Positions 9,088 to 18,690 of a stretch of DNA of 64,000 bases are shown in pieces (the first letter of the stretch is position 1; the number at the start of each line of letters is the position of its first letter). The stretch lies in the NCBI RefSeq assembly GCF_000514775.1, contig NZ_AZWO01000011.1, positions 124,001-188,000 of the forward strand. The letters run 5' to 3'. The notes beneath the pieces are model-generated. The model was not told the origin of the DNA. It made no database searches and saw only the letters and a list, made by a program, of their open reading frames with translations. The translations under genes and the position numbers were made by a program. The stretch comes from Salinispora pacifica CNR114 (lineage in GTDB: Bacteria > Actinomycetota > Actinomycetes > Mycobacteriales > Micromonosporaceae).

Positions 9088-10008
9088 TCACCAGCCGCGC
9101 TCGGCCAGGCGGTCCGACTGCGACAGGGTGCCGGCGTTGATCCCGACCATGGCCTCACCGAGCCCGCGGGAGACCTTGGCCAGCGTCTCCGGGTCGTCGT
9201 GGAAGGTGGTGGCCTTGACGATCGCGGCGGCCCGTTGGGCCGGGTTGTCGGACTTGAAGATGCCGGAGCCGACGAAGACCCCCTCGGCGCCGAGCTGCAT
9301 CATCATGGCGGCGTCGGCCGGGGTGGCGATACCACCGGCGGTGAAGAGCACCACCGGCAGCTTGCCCGTCTCGGCGATCTCCTTGACCAGTTCGTACGGG
9401 GCCTGGAGCTCCTTGGCAGCCACGTACAGCTCATCGGTGGGCAGGGACTGGAGCCGGCGGATCTCGGTACGAATTCCCCGCATGTGGGTGGTGGCGTTGG
9501 AGACGTCGCCGGTGCCGGCCTCGCCCTTCGACCGGATCATGGCCGCGCCCTCGGTGATCCGCCGCAGCGCCTCACCCAGGTTGGTCGCGCCACAGACGAA
9601 CGGCACCGTGAAGGCCCACTTGTCGATGTGGTTCGCGTAGTCGGCCGGGGTCAGCACCTCCGACTCGTCAACGTAGTCGACACCGAGCGACTGCAGAATC
9701 TGCGCCTCCACGAGGTGGCCGATCCGGACCTTGGCCATGACCGGGATCGAGACCGCCTCCATGATGCTGTCGATCATGTCCGGATCGCTCATCCGGGAGA
9801 CCCCGCCCTGGGCCCGGATGTCCGACGGGACCCGCTCCAGGGCCATCACCGCGACCGCACCGGCGTCCTCGGCGATCTTGGCCTGCTCCGCGGTGACCAC
9901 GTCCATGATCACACCGCCCTTGAGCATCTCGGCCATCCCCCGCTTGACGTGCGCGGTGCCGGTGACCGGGGCGTTGGTGGAAGAATTGGAAGTCTGGGAA
10001 TCGGACAC
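9088..10008 (-). CDS. pdxS: Pyridoxal 5'-phosphate synthase lyase subunit
   Basis: Forms PLP from ribose 5-phosphate, glyceraldehyde 3-phosphate and ammonia in a dodecameric (beta/alpha)8 barrel with PdxT. The active-site lysine is Lys93 in VMAKVRIGH, and the second catalytic region [11 protein letters not shown] is intact. 306 aa is normal. It starts at a GTG with AGGAG about 9 nt upstream. pdxS-pdxT form one transcription unit; the preceding gene on this strand encodes a small membrane protein. Confidence 0.97.
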   Translation of the reverse strand: MSDSQTSNSSTNAPVTGTAHVKRGMAEMLKGGVIMDVVTAEQAKIAEDAGAVAVMALERVPSDIRAQGGVSRMSDPDMIDSIMEAVSIPVMAKVRIGHLVEAQILQSLGVDYVDESEVLTPADYANHIDKWAFTVPFVCGATNLGEALRRITEGAAMIRSKGEAGTGDVSNATTHMRGIRTEIRRLQSLPTDELYVAAKELQAPYELVKEIAETGKLPVVLFTAGGIATPADAAMMMQLGAEGVFVGSGIFKSDNPAQRAAAIVKATTFHDDPETLAKVSRGLGEAMVGINAGTLSQSDRLAERGW

Positions 10009-10133
10009 GGTTCATCGCTCCTAGGGACGTGCGCGCGAGTGGCTGGTGCGAATGCTACGAGGAGCCACCCCGGCAGCCCGACAGCCAATCAGACCCATGG
10101 TGGCCTGCCCTGTGTCCGCCATCACGTACCCGG

Positions 10134-10637
10134 TCAGTCCTCGACCATGCCCTCCGGGGCGACCAGCGTTGGCTCGTCGATGTCGAAGTACCGCGGCCAC
10201 GGGCGGCGCCGCCCCATCCGCAACAGCCGCACCAGCGGCCGGCCTCGGGCCGCGCGGGCGTCCCGAACCAGATCCGTGTGCACCTGGCGGGCCAGGGCCA
10301 GCCGCCGGCTGGCGGCGATGATGGCCTCGGTGTCCGGATCGCCGGGATCCAGCTGCAACGCCCGCAGCTGCCGGGTGAGATCGTTCTCGGCGGCCTCCCG
10401 CTCGTCCGGCCGCACGTCCAGGGCGACGCGGGCCGCCGCGTACAACTCGACGCCGTAACGACGTTCGGCGAGGACCGCGGCGGTCGCCGCCCGGCGCAGC
10501 AGGTGGGCGTCGAGCGCCCGGGCCGCGAGTTCCGCCCGGTCCTGCAACCGCTCGACCCGGCCGGCGGTCCAGACGAGGTACGTCGCCAGCAGCGCGCCGA
10601 CCAGCGTCGCACCCACCAACCACCACATGCCCGGCAT
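10134..10637 (-). CDS. Conserved membrane-anchored protein of unknown function
   Basis: A 167-aa protein with one N-terminal transmembrane segment (about residues 5-22) and a long, Arg/Ala-rich helical remainder that should be cytoplasmic (RAELAARALDAHLLRRAATAAV and onward). There is no signal-peptidase site. In streptomycetes a comparable protein occupies this position between pdxS and the phosphatidylinositol mannoside genes, so I take it to be a genuine conserved gene, but I do not recognise a function. A second start, MWWLVG at 10628, is possible. Confidence 0.8.
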   Translation of the reverse strand: MPGMWWLVGATLVGALLATYLVWTAGRVERLQDRAELAARALDAHLLRRAATAAVLAERRYGVELYAAARVALDVRPDEREAAENDLTRQLRALQLDPGDPDTEAIIAASRRLALARQVHTDLVRDARAARGRPLVRLLRMGRRRPWPRYFDIDEPTLVAPEGMVED

Positions 10638-10691
10638 CGTAGTGCTGCTCCGTTCCCTCCGCCGGCCTCCCCGCTACCGCCGTCCCACCGG

Positions 10692-11852
10692 TCAGCCGAG
10701 CCCCACCCACTCCTGGTCGATCACCCGGCCGTCAGCGGCCTCGATCGCTGCGGCGTACACCTCGAGGATCCGGCGGGCAACCGTGGGCCAGTCAAACGTC
10801 GCCACCACCTGATCCGCGTACCCGGTCAGTTCGGTCCGTGCGTCCGCGTCGGCCAGGAGGTCGGCCAGCGCCGACCGCAGCGCCGCCGAGTCGCCGGTGC
10901 GGAACAGCCGGCCGGCCCGGCCCCGGTCCAGCACCCGGCGAAAAGCGTCGAGATCACTCGCCACCACCGCGGTCCCCGCCGCGAGCGCCTCGGTGAGGAT
11001 CATGCCGAACGACTCCCCGCCCGTGTTCGGTGCCACGTAGAGGTGGACACTGCGCAACATGCGCGCCTTGTCCGCCTCGGAGACCAGCCCGAGAAAGGTG
11101 ATGCGGTCCCGCAGCTCGGCCGGGAACTGGTCGTACAGGTCGGCCGGATCACCGGGGCCGGCGACCAGCAGGCGCAGCCCCGGACGCTCCCCGGCCAACG
11201 ACACGAACGCGTCTCGCAGCACCGGGAAGCCCTTGCGGGCTTCGGTGAAGCGGCCGAGGAAGCCGATCGTGCCGCCGTCGCCGGGCGTGCACGGACCCGG
11301 CCAGCCCGGCAGCGGCTGGGCATCGGCGAACTTCGCGACGGCGACCCCGTTCGGGATCTCCACCGCTCCGCCGTCCATGTGCTCAACCTGCACCTTGCGG
11401 GCCAGGGCACTCACCGCGATCCGGGCCGTGATGCGCTCCAGCACGATCTGGAGCACCCCCTGGGCGGCGGCGAGCACCCGGGAACGCGTCATCGCCGTGT
11501 GGAAGGTCGCCACCACCGGCCCCCGCGCGCAGAGGACGGCGAGCATCGACAGGCTCAGCGCCAGCGGCTCGTGCACGTGCAGCACGTCGAAGTCGCCCCG
11601 GTTGATCCAGCGGCGGACCCGCGCGGTGGAGACCGGGCCGAAGGCGATCCGGGCCACCGAGCCGTTGTACGGCAGCGGAACCGCCCGACCGGCCGGCGTC
11701 ACGTACGGCGGTAGCTGCGACTCCTCGTCCGCGGGGGCCAGGACGCTCACCTCGTGCCCGAGCCCGATCAGCGCCTCGGCGAGGTCCATCACGTGGTTCT
11801 GCACGCCGCCGGGCACATCCAGGGAGTACGGGCACACGATGCCGATCCGCAC
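10692..11852 (-). CDS. pimA: Phosphatidylinositol alpha-mannosyltransferase
   Basis: Transfers the first mannose from GDP-mannose to phosphatidylinositol on the inner face of the membrane, starting PIM synthesis. GT4/GT-B fold: N-terminal GGVQNHVMDLAEAL (about 14-27), then VLHVHEPLALSLSML and the C-terminal nucleotide-sugar site with GGESFGMILTEALAAG (E-x7-E type). I start it at the GTG at 11852 (protein beginning VRIGIVCPYS), 386 aa, preceded by GGGGAGGGG; the open frame runs 83 codons further upstream inside the acyltransferase gene and is not used. Acyltransferase and pgsA lie immediately upstream, giving a lipid-mannoside operon as in mycobacteria. Confidence 0.93.
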   Translation of the reverse strand: MRIGIVCPYSLDVPGGVQNHVMDLAEALIGLGHEVSVLAPADEESQLPPYVTPAGRAVPLPYNGSVARIAFGPVSTARVRRWINRGDFDVLHVHEPLALSLSMLAVLCARGPVVATFHTAMTRSRVLAAAQGVLQIVLERITARIAVSALARKVQVEHMDGGAVEIPNGVAVAKFADAQPLPGWPGPCTPGDGGTIGFLGRFTEARKGFPVLRDAFVSLAGERPGLRLLVAGPGDPADLYDQFPAELRDRITFLGLVSEADKARMLRSVHLYVAPNTGGESFGMILTEALAAGTAVVASDLDAFRRVLDRGRAGRLFRTGDSAALRSALADLLADADARTELTGYADQVVATFDWPTVARRILEVYAAAIEAADGRVIDQEWVGLG

Positions 11853-11868
11853 GTTGGCGCCCCTCCCC

Positions 11869-12801
11869 TCAGACCTGTCCGGTAGGCGGCGAGGGCCGCG
11901 CCGCGCCGTTCGGTGTGGCGCGCTGGTCCAGCCACATCCGTTGCAACATGTGCCAGTCTTGCGGATGGCGGGCCACGCCCGCCGCCAGACCATCGGCGAC
12001 CCGCTGGGCCAGTATCCGCACCCGTACGTCGAGCGGGCCCTGCTCGGGATCGGGCAGCTCCAGTGGCCCCTCGATCCTGGCACACGCGACCTCCGGCTCA
12101 TACCACAAGGAGGCGACGTAGAGCGGCGCGCCGGTGCGCAGGGCCAGCAGGGCCGGACCGGGCGGCATCCGGGTACGGGAGCCGAAGAAGTCGACTGTCA
12201 CACCACGTGCCGACAGATCCCGGTCGGCCAGCAGGGGTACCACGTATCCGGCCTTCACCCGGTCGACCAGCACATCGAAGGCGGGTCGTTCGCCGCCGTG
12301 AGTGGGCAGGATCTCCATCCCCAGGTCCCGCCGGAACGCGAGGAAGCGCTGGTAGATCCCCTCCGGCTTGAGCCGCTCGGCAACCGTGGCGATCGGCCAG
12401 CCCATCGCCGCGACCCAGGCGCCCGCCATGTCCCAGTTGCCGGAGTGCGGCAACGCCACGACCGCGCCCCGGCCGGCAGCCACATCCGCGGCGAGCAACT
12501 CCTCGCCGTCGAGCCGAAATCCGGCGAGCAGCTGAGCCCGGCTCAGCGTGGGCAGCCGGAAGGTCTCCATCCAGTACCGGGCGTAGGACCGCAGCCCGGC
12601 CCGAACCAACCCGTCCAGCTCGGCCTCGGAAGCCCCCGGACCCACCACCCGGCGCAGGTTCGCGCGAAGCCGGGCCGCGCCCGCACCGCCGCGGCGGTGG
12701 GTGTGGTCGGCACCCGCCCGGAAGACGGTGGCCGCCACCGGCCGGGGCAGTGCCCGCACCGCACGCCACCCCGCGAGGTAGGCCAGCTCGGTGAGGTTCA
12801 T
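11869..12801 (-). CDS. Phosphatidylinositol mannoside acyltransferase (HtrB/PatA-like)
   Basis: Lysophospholipid/lipid A-type acyltransferase that would acylate the PIM mannose. The HX4D catalytic motif is His119-Asp124 in PHSGNWDMAG; downstream LLADRDLSARGVTVDFFG and RMPPGPALLALRTGAP are the conserved substrate-binding blocks. 310 aa is the family length. The start is MNLTELAY at 12801, with a GTG at 12810 as the alternative. It sits between pgsA and pimA, 16 nt before pimA, the same order as in M. tuberculosis (pgsA1, Rv2611c, pimA). Confidence 0.92.
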   Translation of the reverse strand: MNLTELAYLAGWRAVRALPRPVAATVFRAGADHTHRRGGAGAARLRANLRRVVGPGASEAELDGLVRAGLRSYARYWMETFRLPTLSRAQLLAGFRLDGEELLAADVAAGRGAVVALPHSGNWDMAGAWVAAMGWPIATVAERLKPEGIYQRFLAFRRDLGMEILPTHGGERPAFDVLVDRVKAGYVVPLLADRDLSARGVTVDFFGSRTRMPPGPALLALRTGAPLYVASLWYEPEVACARIEGPLELPDPEQGPLDVRVRILAQRVADGLAAGVARHPQDWHMLQRMWLDQRATPNGAARPSPPTGQV

Positions 12802-12823
12802 CGGCGCCACCGCTCCAGCGCCC

Positions 12824-13459
12824 TCACCGCTGTCCGCCCGAGGCGGTGGGGAGCTGCTGGGCCTGCCGGTACACGTGGGCCATTCGCTGCCCCACCGTGA
12901 AGATCGAGACCGCGGCGAGCAGCCAGAGCGCGACCGGCAGGGCGACCTTCAGGCCCAGCCCGGCCAGCAGCCCCCCGACGCCGACGATCAGCAGCCGCTC
13001 CGTGCGTTCGGCGATGCCCACGTTGCACGTCAGGCCAAGCCCTTCGGCTCGCGCCTTCACGTACGAGACGAGCCCACCGGCGGCCAGACAGAGCAGCGCG
13101 GCGGCGACGCCCGCGTGGTCGCCCTCGGTGGCGAGGTAGTAGGCCACCGCACCGAAGACCGCGCTGTCGGCGACCCGGTCCATGCTCGAGTCGAGGAACG
13201 CCCCGAACCGGGTGCAGCCACCGCTCATCCGGGCCATCGTCCCGTCCAGCAGATCGGTGAGAGCGAAGACGGTGACGATCAACGCGCCGGCGACGAGATG
13301 ACCGCGGGCTCCGAAACCGAGTGCTCCGACGAGCACCCCGAGGGTGCCCGTCACGGTAACCGTGTTGGGGGTCACGCCCGCACGGAGCAGGCGACGCGCG
13401 ACCGGTTCGACGACGCGGGTCATGCCCGCACGGGCCGTCACTTGGAAGATCTTCGCCAT
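12824..13459 (-). CDS. pgsA: CDP-alcohol phosphatidyltransferase (phosphatidylinositol phosphate synthase)
   Basis: Integral membrane enzyme joining CDP-diacylglycerol to an inositol phosphate, the first step towards PI and PIMs. The full family signature is present: Asp69-x2-Asp72-Gly73-x2-Ala76-Arg77-x8-Gly86-x3-Asp90-x3-Asp94. About six hydrophobic helices are spread over the 211 aa. Position at the head of the acyltransferase-pimA unit supports the inositol-specific assignment rather than phosphatidylglycerophosphate synthase. It diverges from the EF-G-like gene across 249 nt. Confidence 0.92.
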   Translation of the reverse strand: MAKIFQVTARAGMTRVVEPVARRLLRAGVTPNTVTVTGTLGVLVGALGFGARGHLVAGALIVTVFALTDLLDGTMARMSGGCTRFGAFLDSSMDRVADSAVFGAVAYYLATEGDHAGVAAALLCLAAGGLVSYVKARAEGLGLTCNVGIAERTERLLIVGVGGLLAGLGLKVALPVALWLLAAVSIFTVGQRMAHVYRQAQQLPTASGGQR

Positions 13460-13708
13460 GGCGGTCCCACGATAACGGTCCGGTGCCCCCAGCGGTACGG
13501 ACGGTCGGGCGACCCGCCCGAGGGAACTTGTGCCATCCGGGCATCGGGGTGTCTGATCGACCCAGAAAGGTGAGGCAGCTCACCGCTCCGCCTATCCCGT
13601 TCCCGCTTGGCAGCAGCACCCCGGAGGATATCGCCGCGCACCCGCCCCAGGCCGCTTCTCTCGCGCGCGGCGGTCGCCACCACACACCCGGCTGAGGGAG
13701 GTGCGCCC

Positions 13709-15862
13709 ATGGCGCAGAAGAGTCAGGACAAGGGGGTCGCCGGCGCGGTACCGGCGGTGACCAACCCCGGAGACATTCGCAACGTGGTGCTCGTCGGGCA
13801 CTCCGGTGCCGGCAAGACGACCCTGGTCGAGGCGTTGCTCGCCGCGACCGGCACGATCGGCCGCGCCGGGAACATCACCGACGGCACCACCACCTGCGAC
13901 CACGATCCGGCTGCCATCCGCCAACAACGGTCGGTGACCCTGGCCTGCGCGCCGCTCGTGCACGACGGGGTCAAGGTCAACCTACTGGACACCCCCGGCT
14001 ACGCCGACTTCGTCGGCGAACTGCGCGCCGGGCTGCGGGCCGCCGACGCCGCACTCTTCGTCGTCTCCGCCGTGGACGGGATGGATGCCACCACCGCCGC
14101 GCTGTGGGAGGAGTGCGCGGCCGTGAACATGCCCCGGGCGGTGGCCGTCTCCCGGCTGGATCACCCGCGCGCGGACTTCGACGAGGCGGTCGCCCTCTGC
14201 CAGCGGGTGTTCGGCGACAACGTGCTCCCGCTCTACCTGCCGATGCTCGGCGACGACGGCGTCTCCACCGCCGGCCTGCTCGGGCTGATCACCCGCCGGG
14301 TCCTCGACTACACCGCCGGGCTGCCCGCCGAGGTACGGGAGCCGGACCCGGAACACCTGCCGGCGATCGTCGAGTCCCGCAACGAACTGATCGAGGGAAT
14401 CATCGCCGAGAGCGAGGACGAGACCCTCATGGACCGGTACCTCGAAGGTGCCGAGATCGACGCCGACATCCTCGTCGAGGACCTGGAGAAGGCGGTCGCG
14501 CGCGGTCACTTCTATCCCGTGGTGCCGGTCTGCGCGCAGACCGGGGTCGGCCTCGACGCCCTCCTGGAAGTGCTCACCGCGGGCTTCCCCGCACCACTGG
14601 AGCGCGACCTCCCGGCGGTAACCGGGGTGGATGGCACGCCTCGCCCCCCGCTGACCTGCGATCCGGCCGGGCCACTGGTCGCCGAGGTGGTCAAGACCAC
14701 CATCGACCGACATGTGGGGCGGGTCTCCCTGGTCCGGGTCTTCTCTGGCACGCTCCGCCCCGAACAGGTCGTGCACGTCTCCGGGCACGGTCTGGCCGAC
14801 CGCGGCCACCCCGACCACGACGCCGACGAGCGGGTCGGCCACCTCTACTCACCGCTCGGCGCGACGTTGCGCGAGGTGCGCGCCGGTGTCGCCGGTGACC
14901 TCTGTGCGCTCACCAAGTCGGGCAGCGCGGAAACCGGCGACACCATCTCGGCCAAGGACGACCCGCTGCTGGTCGCGCCCTGGGAGATGCCGGAGCCGCT
15001 GCTGCCGGTGGCGATCGTGGCGCGTACCCGGGCCGACGAGGACGCGCTCGCCCGCAACCTCGCCCGGCTGGTGGCCGGTGACCCCACCCTGCGGCTCCAC
15101 CGCGACAGCGAGACGCGTCAGCTGGTGCTCTGGTGCATGGGGGAGGCGCACGCCGACGTGGTGTTGGAACGGTTGCGCAGCGGTGGGGTGGAGCTGGACA
15201 CGACACCGGTGCGGGTCGCCCTGCGGGAGACGTTCACCGTACCGGCCAAGGGGCACGGCCGGCACGTCAAGCAGTCCGGCGGGCATGGTCAGTACGCGGT
15301 CTGCGACATCGAGGTGGAACCGCTACCCCGAGGCGCCGGCTTCGAGTTCGTCAGCCGGGTGGTGGGCGGAGCCGTACCGCACAACTACATCCCGTCGGTG
15401 GAGAAGGGGGTCCGGGCCCAGCTGGAGCGCGGACTGACGGCCGGTGCCCCCCTGGTGGACCTGCGGGTGACGCTCGTGGACGGCAAGGCGCACAGCGTCG
15501 ACTCCTCCGACGCGGCGTTCCAGACCGCCGGTGCGCTGGCGCTCCGGGACGCGGCCGACAAGGGCCGGCCGACGTTACTGGAACCGGTTGACGAGGTGGT
15601 CATCCGGGTGCCCGACGCGTCGGTGGGCGCGGTGTTGGGCGACCTCTCCGGCCGACACGGCCGGGTGCTCGGCACCGAACCCGACACCACCGCCGAGGGG
15701 CGAACCCTGGTCCGCGCCGAGGTGGCCGCTACCGAACTCCTCCGCTACGCCGTGGAGCTGCGCTCGATGACCGCCGGTACGGGCACCTTCCGCCGCGGGT
15801 TCGCCCGCTACGAACCCATGCCCAGCCACCAGGCCGACCGGGTCCGCGCGGAGCGCGGCTGA
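13709..15862 (+). CDS. Elongation factor G-like GTPase (EF-G2 type)
   Basis: A 717-aa translational GTPase paralogue of EF-G. The P-loop GHSGAGKT is at 30-37 and the G3 DTPG at 94-97. The G4 motif reads SRLD (in AVSRLDHPRADF) instead of NKxD, as in actinobacterial EF-G2 proteins of uncertain role. Domains II-V follow, including the loop in GHGRHVKQSGGHGQY. The start at 13709 is set by GGGAGG 7 nt upstream; the frame is open further 5' but without similarity. This is not the str-operon fusA. It lies on the opposite strand between pgsA and the HIT gene, interrupting a block that is contiguous in mycobacteria. Confidence 0.92.
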   Translation: MAQKSQDKGVAGAVPAVTNPGDIRNVVLVGHSGAGKTTLVEALLAATGTIGRAGNITDGTTTCDHDPAAIRQQRSVTLACAPLVHDGVKVNLLDTPGYADFVGELRAGLRAADAALFVVSAVDGMDATTAALWEECAAVNMPRAVAVSRLDHPRADFDEAVALCQRVFGDNVLPLYLPMLGDDGVSTAGLLGLITRRVLDYTAGLPAEVREPDPEHLPAIVESRNELIEGIIAESEDETLMDRYLEGAEIDADILVEDLEKAVARGHFYPVVPVCAQTGVGLDALLEVLTAGFPAPLERDLPAVTGVDGTPRPPLTCDPAGPLVAEVVKTTIDRHVGRVSLVRVFSGTLRPEQVVHVSGHGLADRGHPDHDADERVGHLYSPLGATLREVRAGVAGDLCALTKSGSAETGDTISAKDDPLLVAPWEMPEPLLPVAIVARTRADEDALARNLARLVAGDPTLRLHRDSETRQLVLWCMGEAHADVVLERLRSGGVELDTTPVRVALRETFTVPAKGHGRHVKQSGGHGQYAVCDIEVEPLPRGAGFEFVSRVVGGAVPHNYIPSVEKGVRAQLERGLTAGAPLVDLRVTLVDGKAHSVDSSDAAFQTAGALALRDAADKGRPTLLEPVDEVVIRVPDASVGAVLGDLSGRHGRVLGTEPDTTAEGRTLVRAEVAATELLRYAVELRSMTAGTGTFRRGFARYEPMPSHQADRVRAERG

Positions 15863-15914
15863 CCGGGTGGCGGGGGTTCGCGGGGGCGGTGGCCGCCGCC
15901 GCGGGATCGTGGGG

Positions 15915-16463
15915 TCAGGAGGGCCAGGCGCTGGCCAGCAACGCCCGGGTGTCGCCGAGCAGCTGCGGCAGGACCTTGGTCCGGCCGATCACCGGCATGA
16001 AGTTGGCGTCACCGCCCCATCGGGGCACCACGTGCTGGTGCAGGTGCGCGGCGATCCCCGCACCGGCGACCCCACCCTGGTTCATCCCGAGGTTGAAGCC
16101 GTGGGCACTGCTGACCTTACGGATGACGCGCATCGCGGTCTGGGTGTGGGCGGCCAACTCCGCCGTCTCCCGGTCGTCGAGGTCGGTGTAGTCGGCCACG
16201 TGCCGGTAGGGGCAGACCAGCAGGTGCCCCGGGTTGTACGGGTACAGGTTGAGCACCACGAACACGTGCTCACCCCGCGCCACGACCAGGTTCTCCGGCT
16301 CTGACCGCCGGGGGGCCAGACAGAAGGGGCAGCCGGTGGGCCGCTCGTATCCGCCCTCGGGCCGGTCCCCGCCGGAGATGTAGGTCATCCGATGGGGCGT
16401 CCAGAGCCGGTCCAGGCCGTCGGCCATAGCATCGCTGTTGGTGTGTTCCTCCGCCCCAGTCAC
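15915..16463 (-). CDS. HIT family nucleotide-binding protein (Ap4A phosphorylase-like)
   Basis: Histidine-triad protein with His140-x-His142-x-His144 in AAHLHQHVVPRWGGD and the upstream LNLYPYNPGHLLVCPYRH block. It closely resembles M. tuberculosis Rv2613c, an Ap4A phosphorylase that likewise lies between pgsA and thrS. A Cys pair CPFC (45-48) may bind zinc with nearby histidines. The GTG at 16463 gives 182 aa; an internal ATG at 16427 is the alternative. thrS lies upstream on the same strand across a 125-nt gap. Aminoacyl-tRNA synthetases make Ap4A, so the pairing makes biochemical sense. Confidence 0.9.
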   Translation of the reverse strand: MTGAEEHTNSDAMADGLDRLWTPHRMTYISGGDRPEGGYERPTGCPFCLAPRRSEPENLVVARGEHVFVVLNLYPYNPGHLLVCPYRHVADYTDLDDRETAELAAHTQTAMRVIRKVSSAHGFNLGMNQGGVAGAGIAAHLHQHVVPRWGGDANFMPVIGRTKVLPQLLGDTRALLASAWPS

Positions 16464-16588
16464 AGCAGCGATCCTACGGCCCGGCACCGGGTGCGCCGAA
16501 GCTCGGCGTACCCGACCAGCCCGACGGGCGGGCCGGGTACCCCACGTCGGGGTCTTCTCGGCGGTCGTGCCGCCGGCCCGGGCGCCCG

Positions 16589-18604
16589 TCACCCCTCGGC
16601 AGCGGAGGGCCCCTGGTTGGCGCGGGAGTTGACCACATCGAGGACGTGGTTGACCGCCTCGGCCGCCGGCACCCCGTTGCGCTGGGAGCCGTCCCGGTAG
16701 CGGAACGACACGGTGCCCGCCGCCACATCGTCGTCGCCAGCGATCACCATGAATGGAACCTTCTGCTGCTGGGCGGTCCGGATCTTCTTCTGCATCCGGT
16801 CGTCACCGGCGTCGACCTGGGCCCGCACGCCGGCCGCCCGCAGCGCGGCGACGAAGCCGTCCAGGTACTCGGTGTGCTCGGCGCGGATCGGGATGCCGAC
16901 CACCTGCACCGGCGCCAGCCAGGCGGGGAACGCTCCGGCGTAGTGCTCGGTGAGTACGCCGATGAAGCGCTCGATCGAGCCGAACTTCGCGCAGTGAATC
17001 ATGATCGGCTGCTGCCGGCTGCCGTCGGCTGCCTGGTACTCCAGCCCGAAGCCGGCCGGCTGGTTGAAGTCGTACTGGATCGTCGACATCTGCCAGGTGC
17101 GGCCGATGGCGTCCTTGGCCTGCACCGAGATTTTCGGGCCGTAGAAGGCCGCGCCCCCCGGGTCCGGCACCAACTCAAGGCCGGTGTCCCGGGCGCACTG
17201 CTCCAGCACGGCCGTCGCCGTCGCCCAGTCCTCGGCGGAGCCGACGAACTTGTCCGGTTTGGTCTCGTCGCGGGTGGACAGCTCAAGGAAGAAGTCGGTG
17301 ATGCCGAAGTCCTGCAGCAGGCCGAGCACGAAGGCCAGCAGGTGCTTGATCTCCGCGGGCGCCTGCTCCTTGGTGCAGTAGGAGTGCGAGTCATCCTGGG
17401 TGAAGCCCCGCACCCGGGTCAACCCGTGGATGACGCCGGACTTCTCGTACCGGTAGACCGAGCCGAACTCGAACAGCCGCATCGGCAGTTCCCGGTAGGA
17501 GCGCCCGCGCGACCGGTAGATCAGGTTGTGCATCGGGCAGTTCATCGCCTTGAGGTAGTAATCCGCCCCTTCGAACTGCATGGGCGGGAACATCCCGTCG
17601 GCGTAGTACGGCAGGTGGCCCGAGGTGTGGAAGAGGCCTTCCTTCGAAATGTGCGGGGTGCCGACGTAGTCGAAGCCCTCCTCGACGTGCCGGGACCGGA
17701 CGTAGTCCTCCATCGTCCGCTTGAGCACGCCACCCTTGGGGTGGAACACCGGCAGGCCGGAGCCGATCTCGTCGGGAAAGCTGAACAGGTCGAGGTCGGC
17801 GCCGAGCTTGCGGTGGTCCCGCCGGGCGGCCTCCTCCAGCAACCGCAGATACGCCTTCAGCTCATCCCGGGTCGGCCACGCGGTGCCGTACACCCGCTGG
17901 AGCTGTGGGTTCTTCTCCGAACCACGCCAGTACGCGGCGGCCGACCGCATCAGCTTGAACGCCCCGATCAGTCGGGTGTTCGGCAGGTGCGGGCCGCGGC
18001 ACAGGTCCGACCAGCAGACCTTGTCCGAGTCGGCGGCGAGGTTGTCGTAGCTGGTCAGTTCCCCGCCGCCGACCTCCATTACCTGGGAGGAGTCCAGCCC
18101 GTCGCCCTTGAGCTCAATCAGCTCCAGCTTGAACGGCTCGGCCGCGAGCTCGCCGCGGGCCTCGTCCCGGTCCCGGAAGCGGCGGCGGCGGAACCGCTGG
18201 CCGGACTTGATGATCTCCTGCATCCGCTTTTCCAGCTTCGTCAGGTCCGCGGGCTGGAACGGCTGGTCAACCGCGAAGTCGTAGTAGAAACCGTTCTCGA
18301 TCGGCGGACCGATGCCCAGCTTCGCCTCAGGAAAGAGATCCTGCACGGCCTGGGCGAGCACGTGGGCCGTGGAGTGCCGCAGCACGGCCAGCCCGTCCGG
18401 GGTGTCGATGCCCACCGGCTCGACCACGGTCTGCTGTTCCGGGGTCCAGTCCAGGTCGCGAAGCTGGCCCAGCGGGTCCCGCACCACCACGACCGCGCTG
18501 CGACCGGTCATCGGTAGTCCGGCCGCCGCGACCGCGTCGGCCGCCGTCGTCCCGGCGGCCACGACGACGGGGTCGGCCACAACGGGGTTACGGGGTGCGG
18601 ACAC
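16589..18604 (-). CDS. thrS: Threonyl-tRNA synthetase
   Basis: Class II synthetase charging tRNA-Thr, 671 aa. An N-terminal TGS-like domain is followed by the editing domain (HSTAH and DLCRGPH motifs, which clear mis-acylated serine). The catalytic core carries the zinc-site cysteine in AMNCPMH, histidines in DDSHSY and MIHCAKFGS, and motif 3 around [14 protein letters not shown]. The anticodon-binding domain ends the protein. The start is GTG with TGAGGAG upstream. The gene is followed by HIT in the conserved actinobacterial order. Confidence 0.97.
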   Translation of the reverse strand: MSAPRNPVVADPVVVAAGTTAADAVAAAGLPMTGRSAVVVVRDPLGQLRDLDWTPEQQTVVEPVGIDTPDGLAVLRHSTAHVLAQAVQDLFPEAKLGIGPPIENGFYYDFAVDQPFQPADLTKLEKRMQEIIKSGQRFRRRRFRDRDEARGELAAEPFKLELIELKGDGLDSSQVMEVGGGELTSYDNLAADSDKVCWSDLCRGPHLPNTRLIGAFKLMRSAAAYWRGSEKNPQLQRVYGTAWPTRDELKAYLRLLEEAARRDHRKLGADLDLFSFPDEIGSGLPVFHPKGGVLKRTMEDYVRSRHVEEGFDYVGTPHISKEGLFHTSGHLPYYADGMFPPMQFEGADYYLKAMNCPMHNLIYRSRGRSYRELPMRLFEFGSVYRYEKSGVIHGLTRVRGFTQDDSHSYCTKEQAPAEIKHLLAFVLGLLQDFGITDFFLELSTRDETKPDKFVGSAEDWATATAVLEQCARDTGLELVPDPGGAAFYGPKISVQAKDAIGRTWQMSTIQYDFNQPAGFGLEYQAADGSRQQPIMIHCAKFGSIERFIGVLTEHYAGAFPAWLAPVQVVGIPIRAEHTEYLDGFVAALRAAGVRAQVDAGDDRMQKKIRTAQQQKVPFMVIAGDDDVAAGTVSFRYRDGSQRNGVPAAEAVNHVLDVVNSRANQGPSAAEG

Positions 18605-18690
18605 GGTGACTCCTCAGGGCAGACGGTACGACTCGCTGCCGATGCTATCGGTCCACCCGCCGGCACCCGCCGCGGCCGGGCCGCCGGCGC

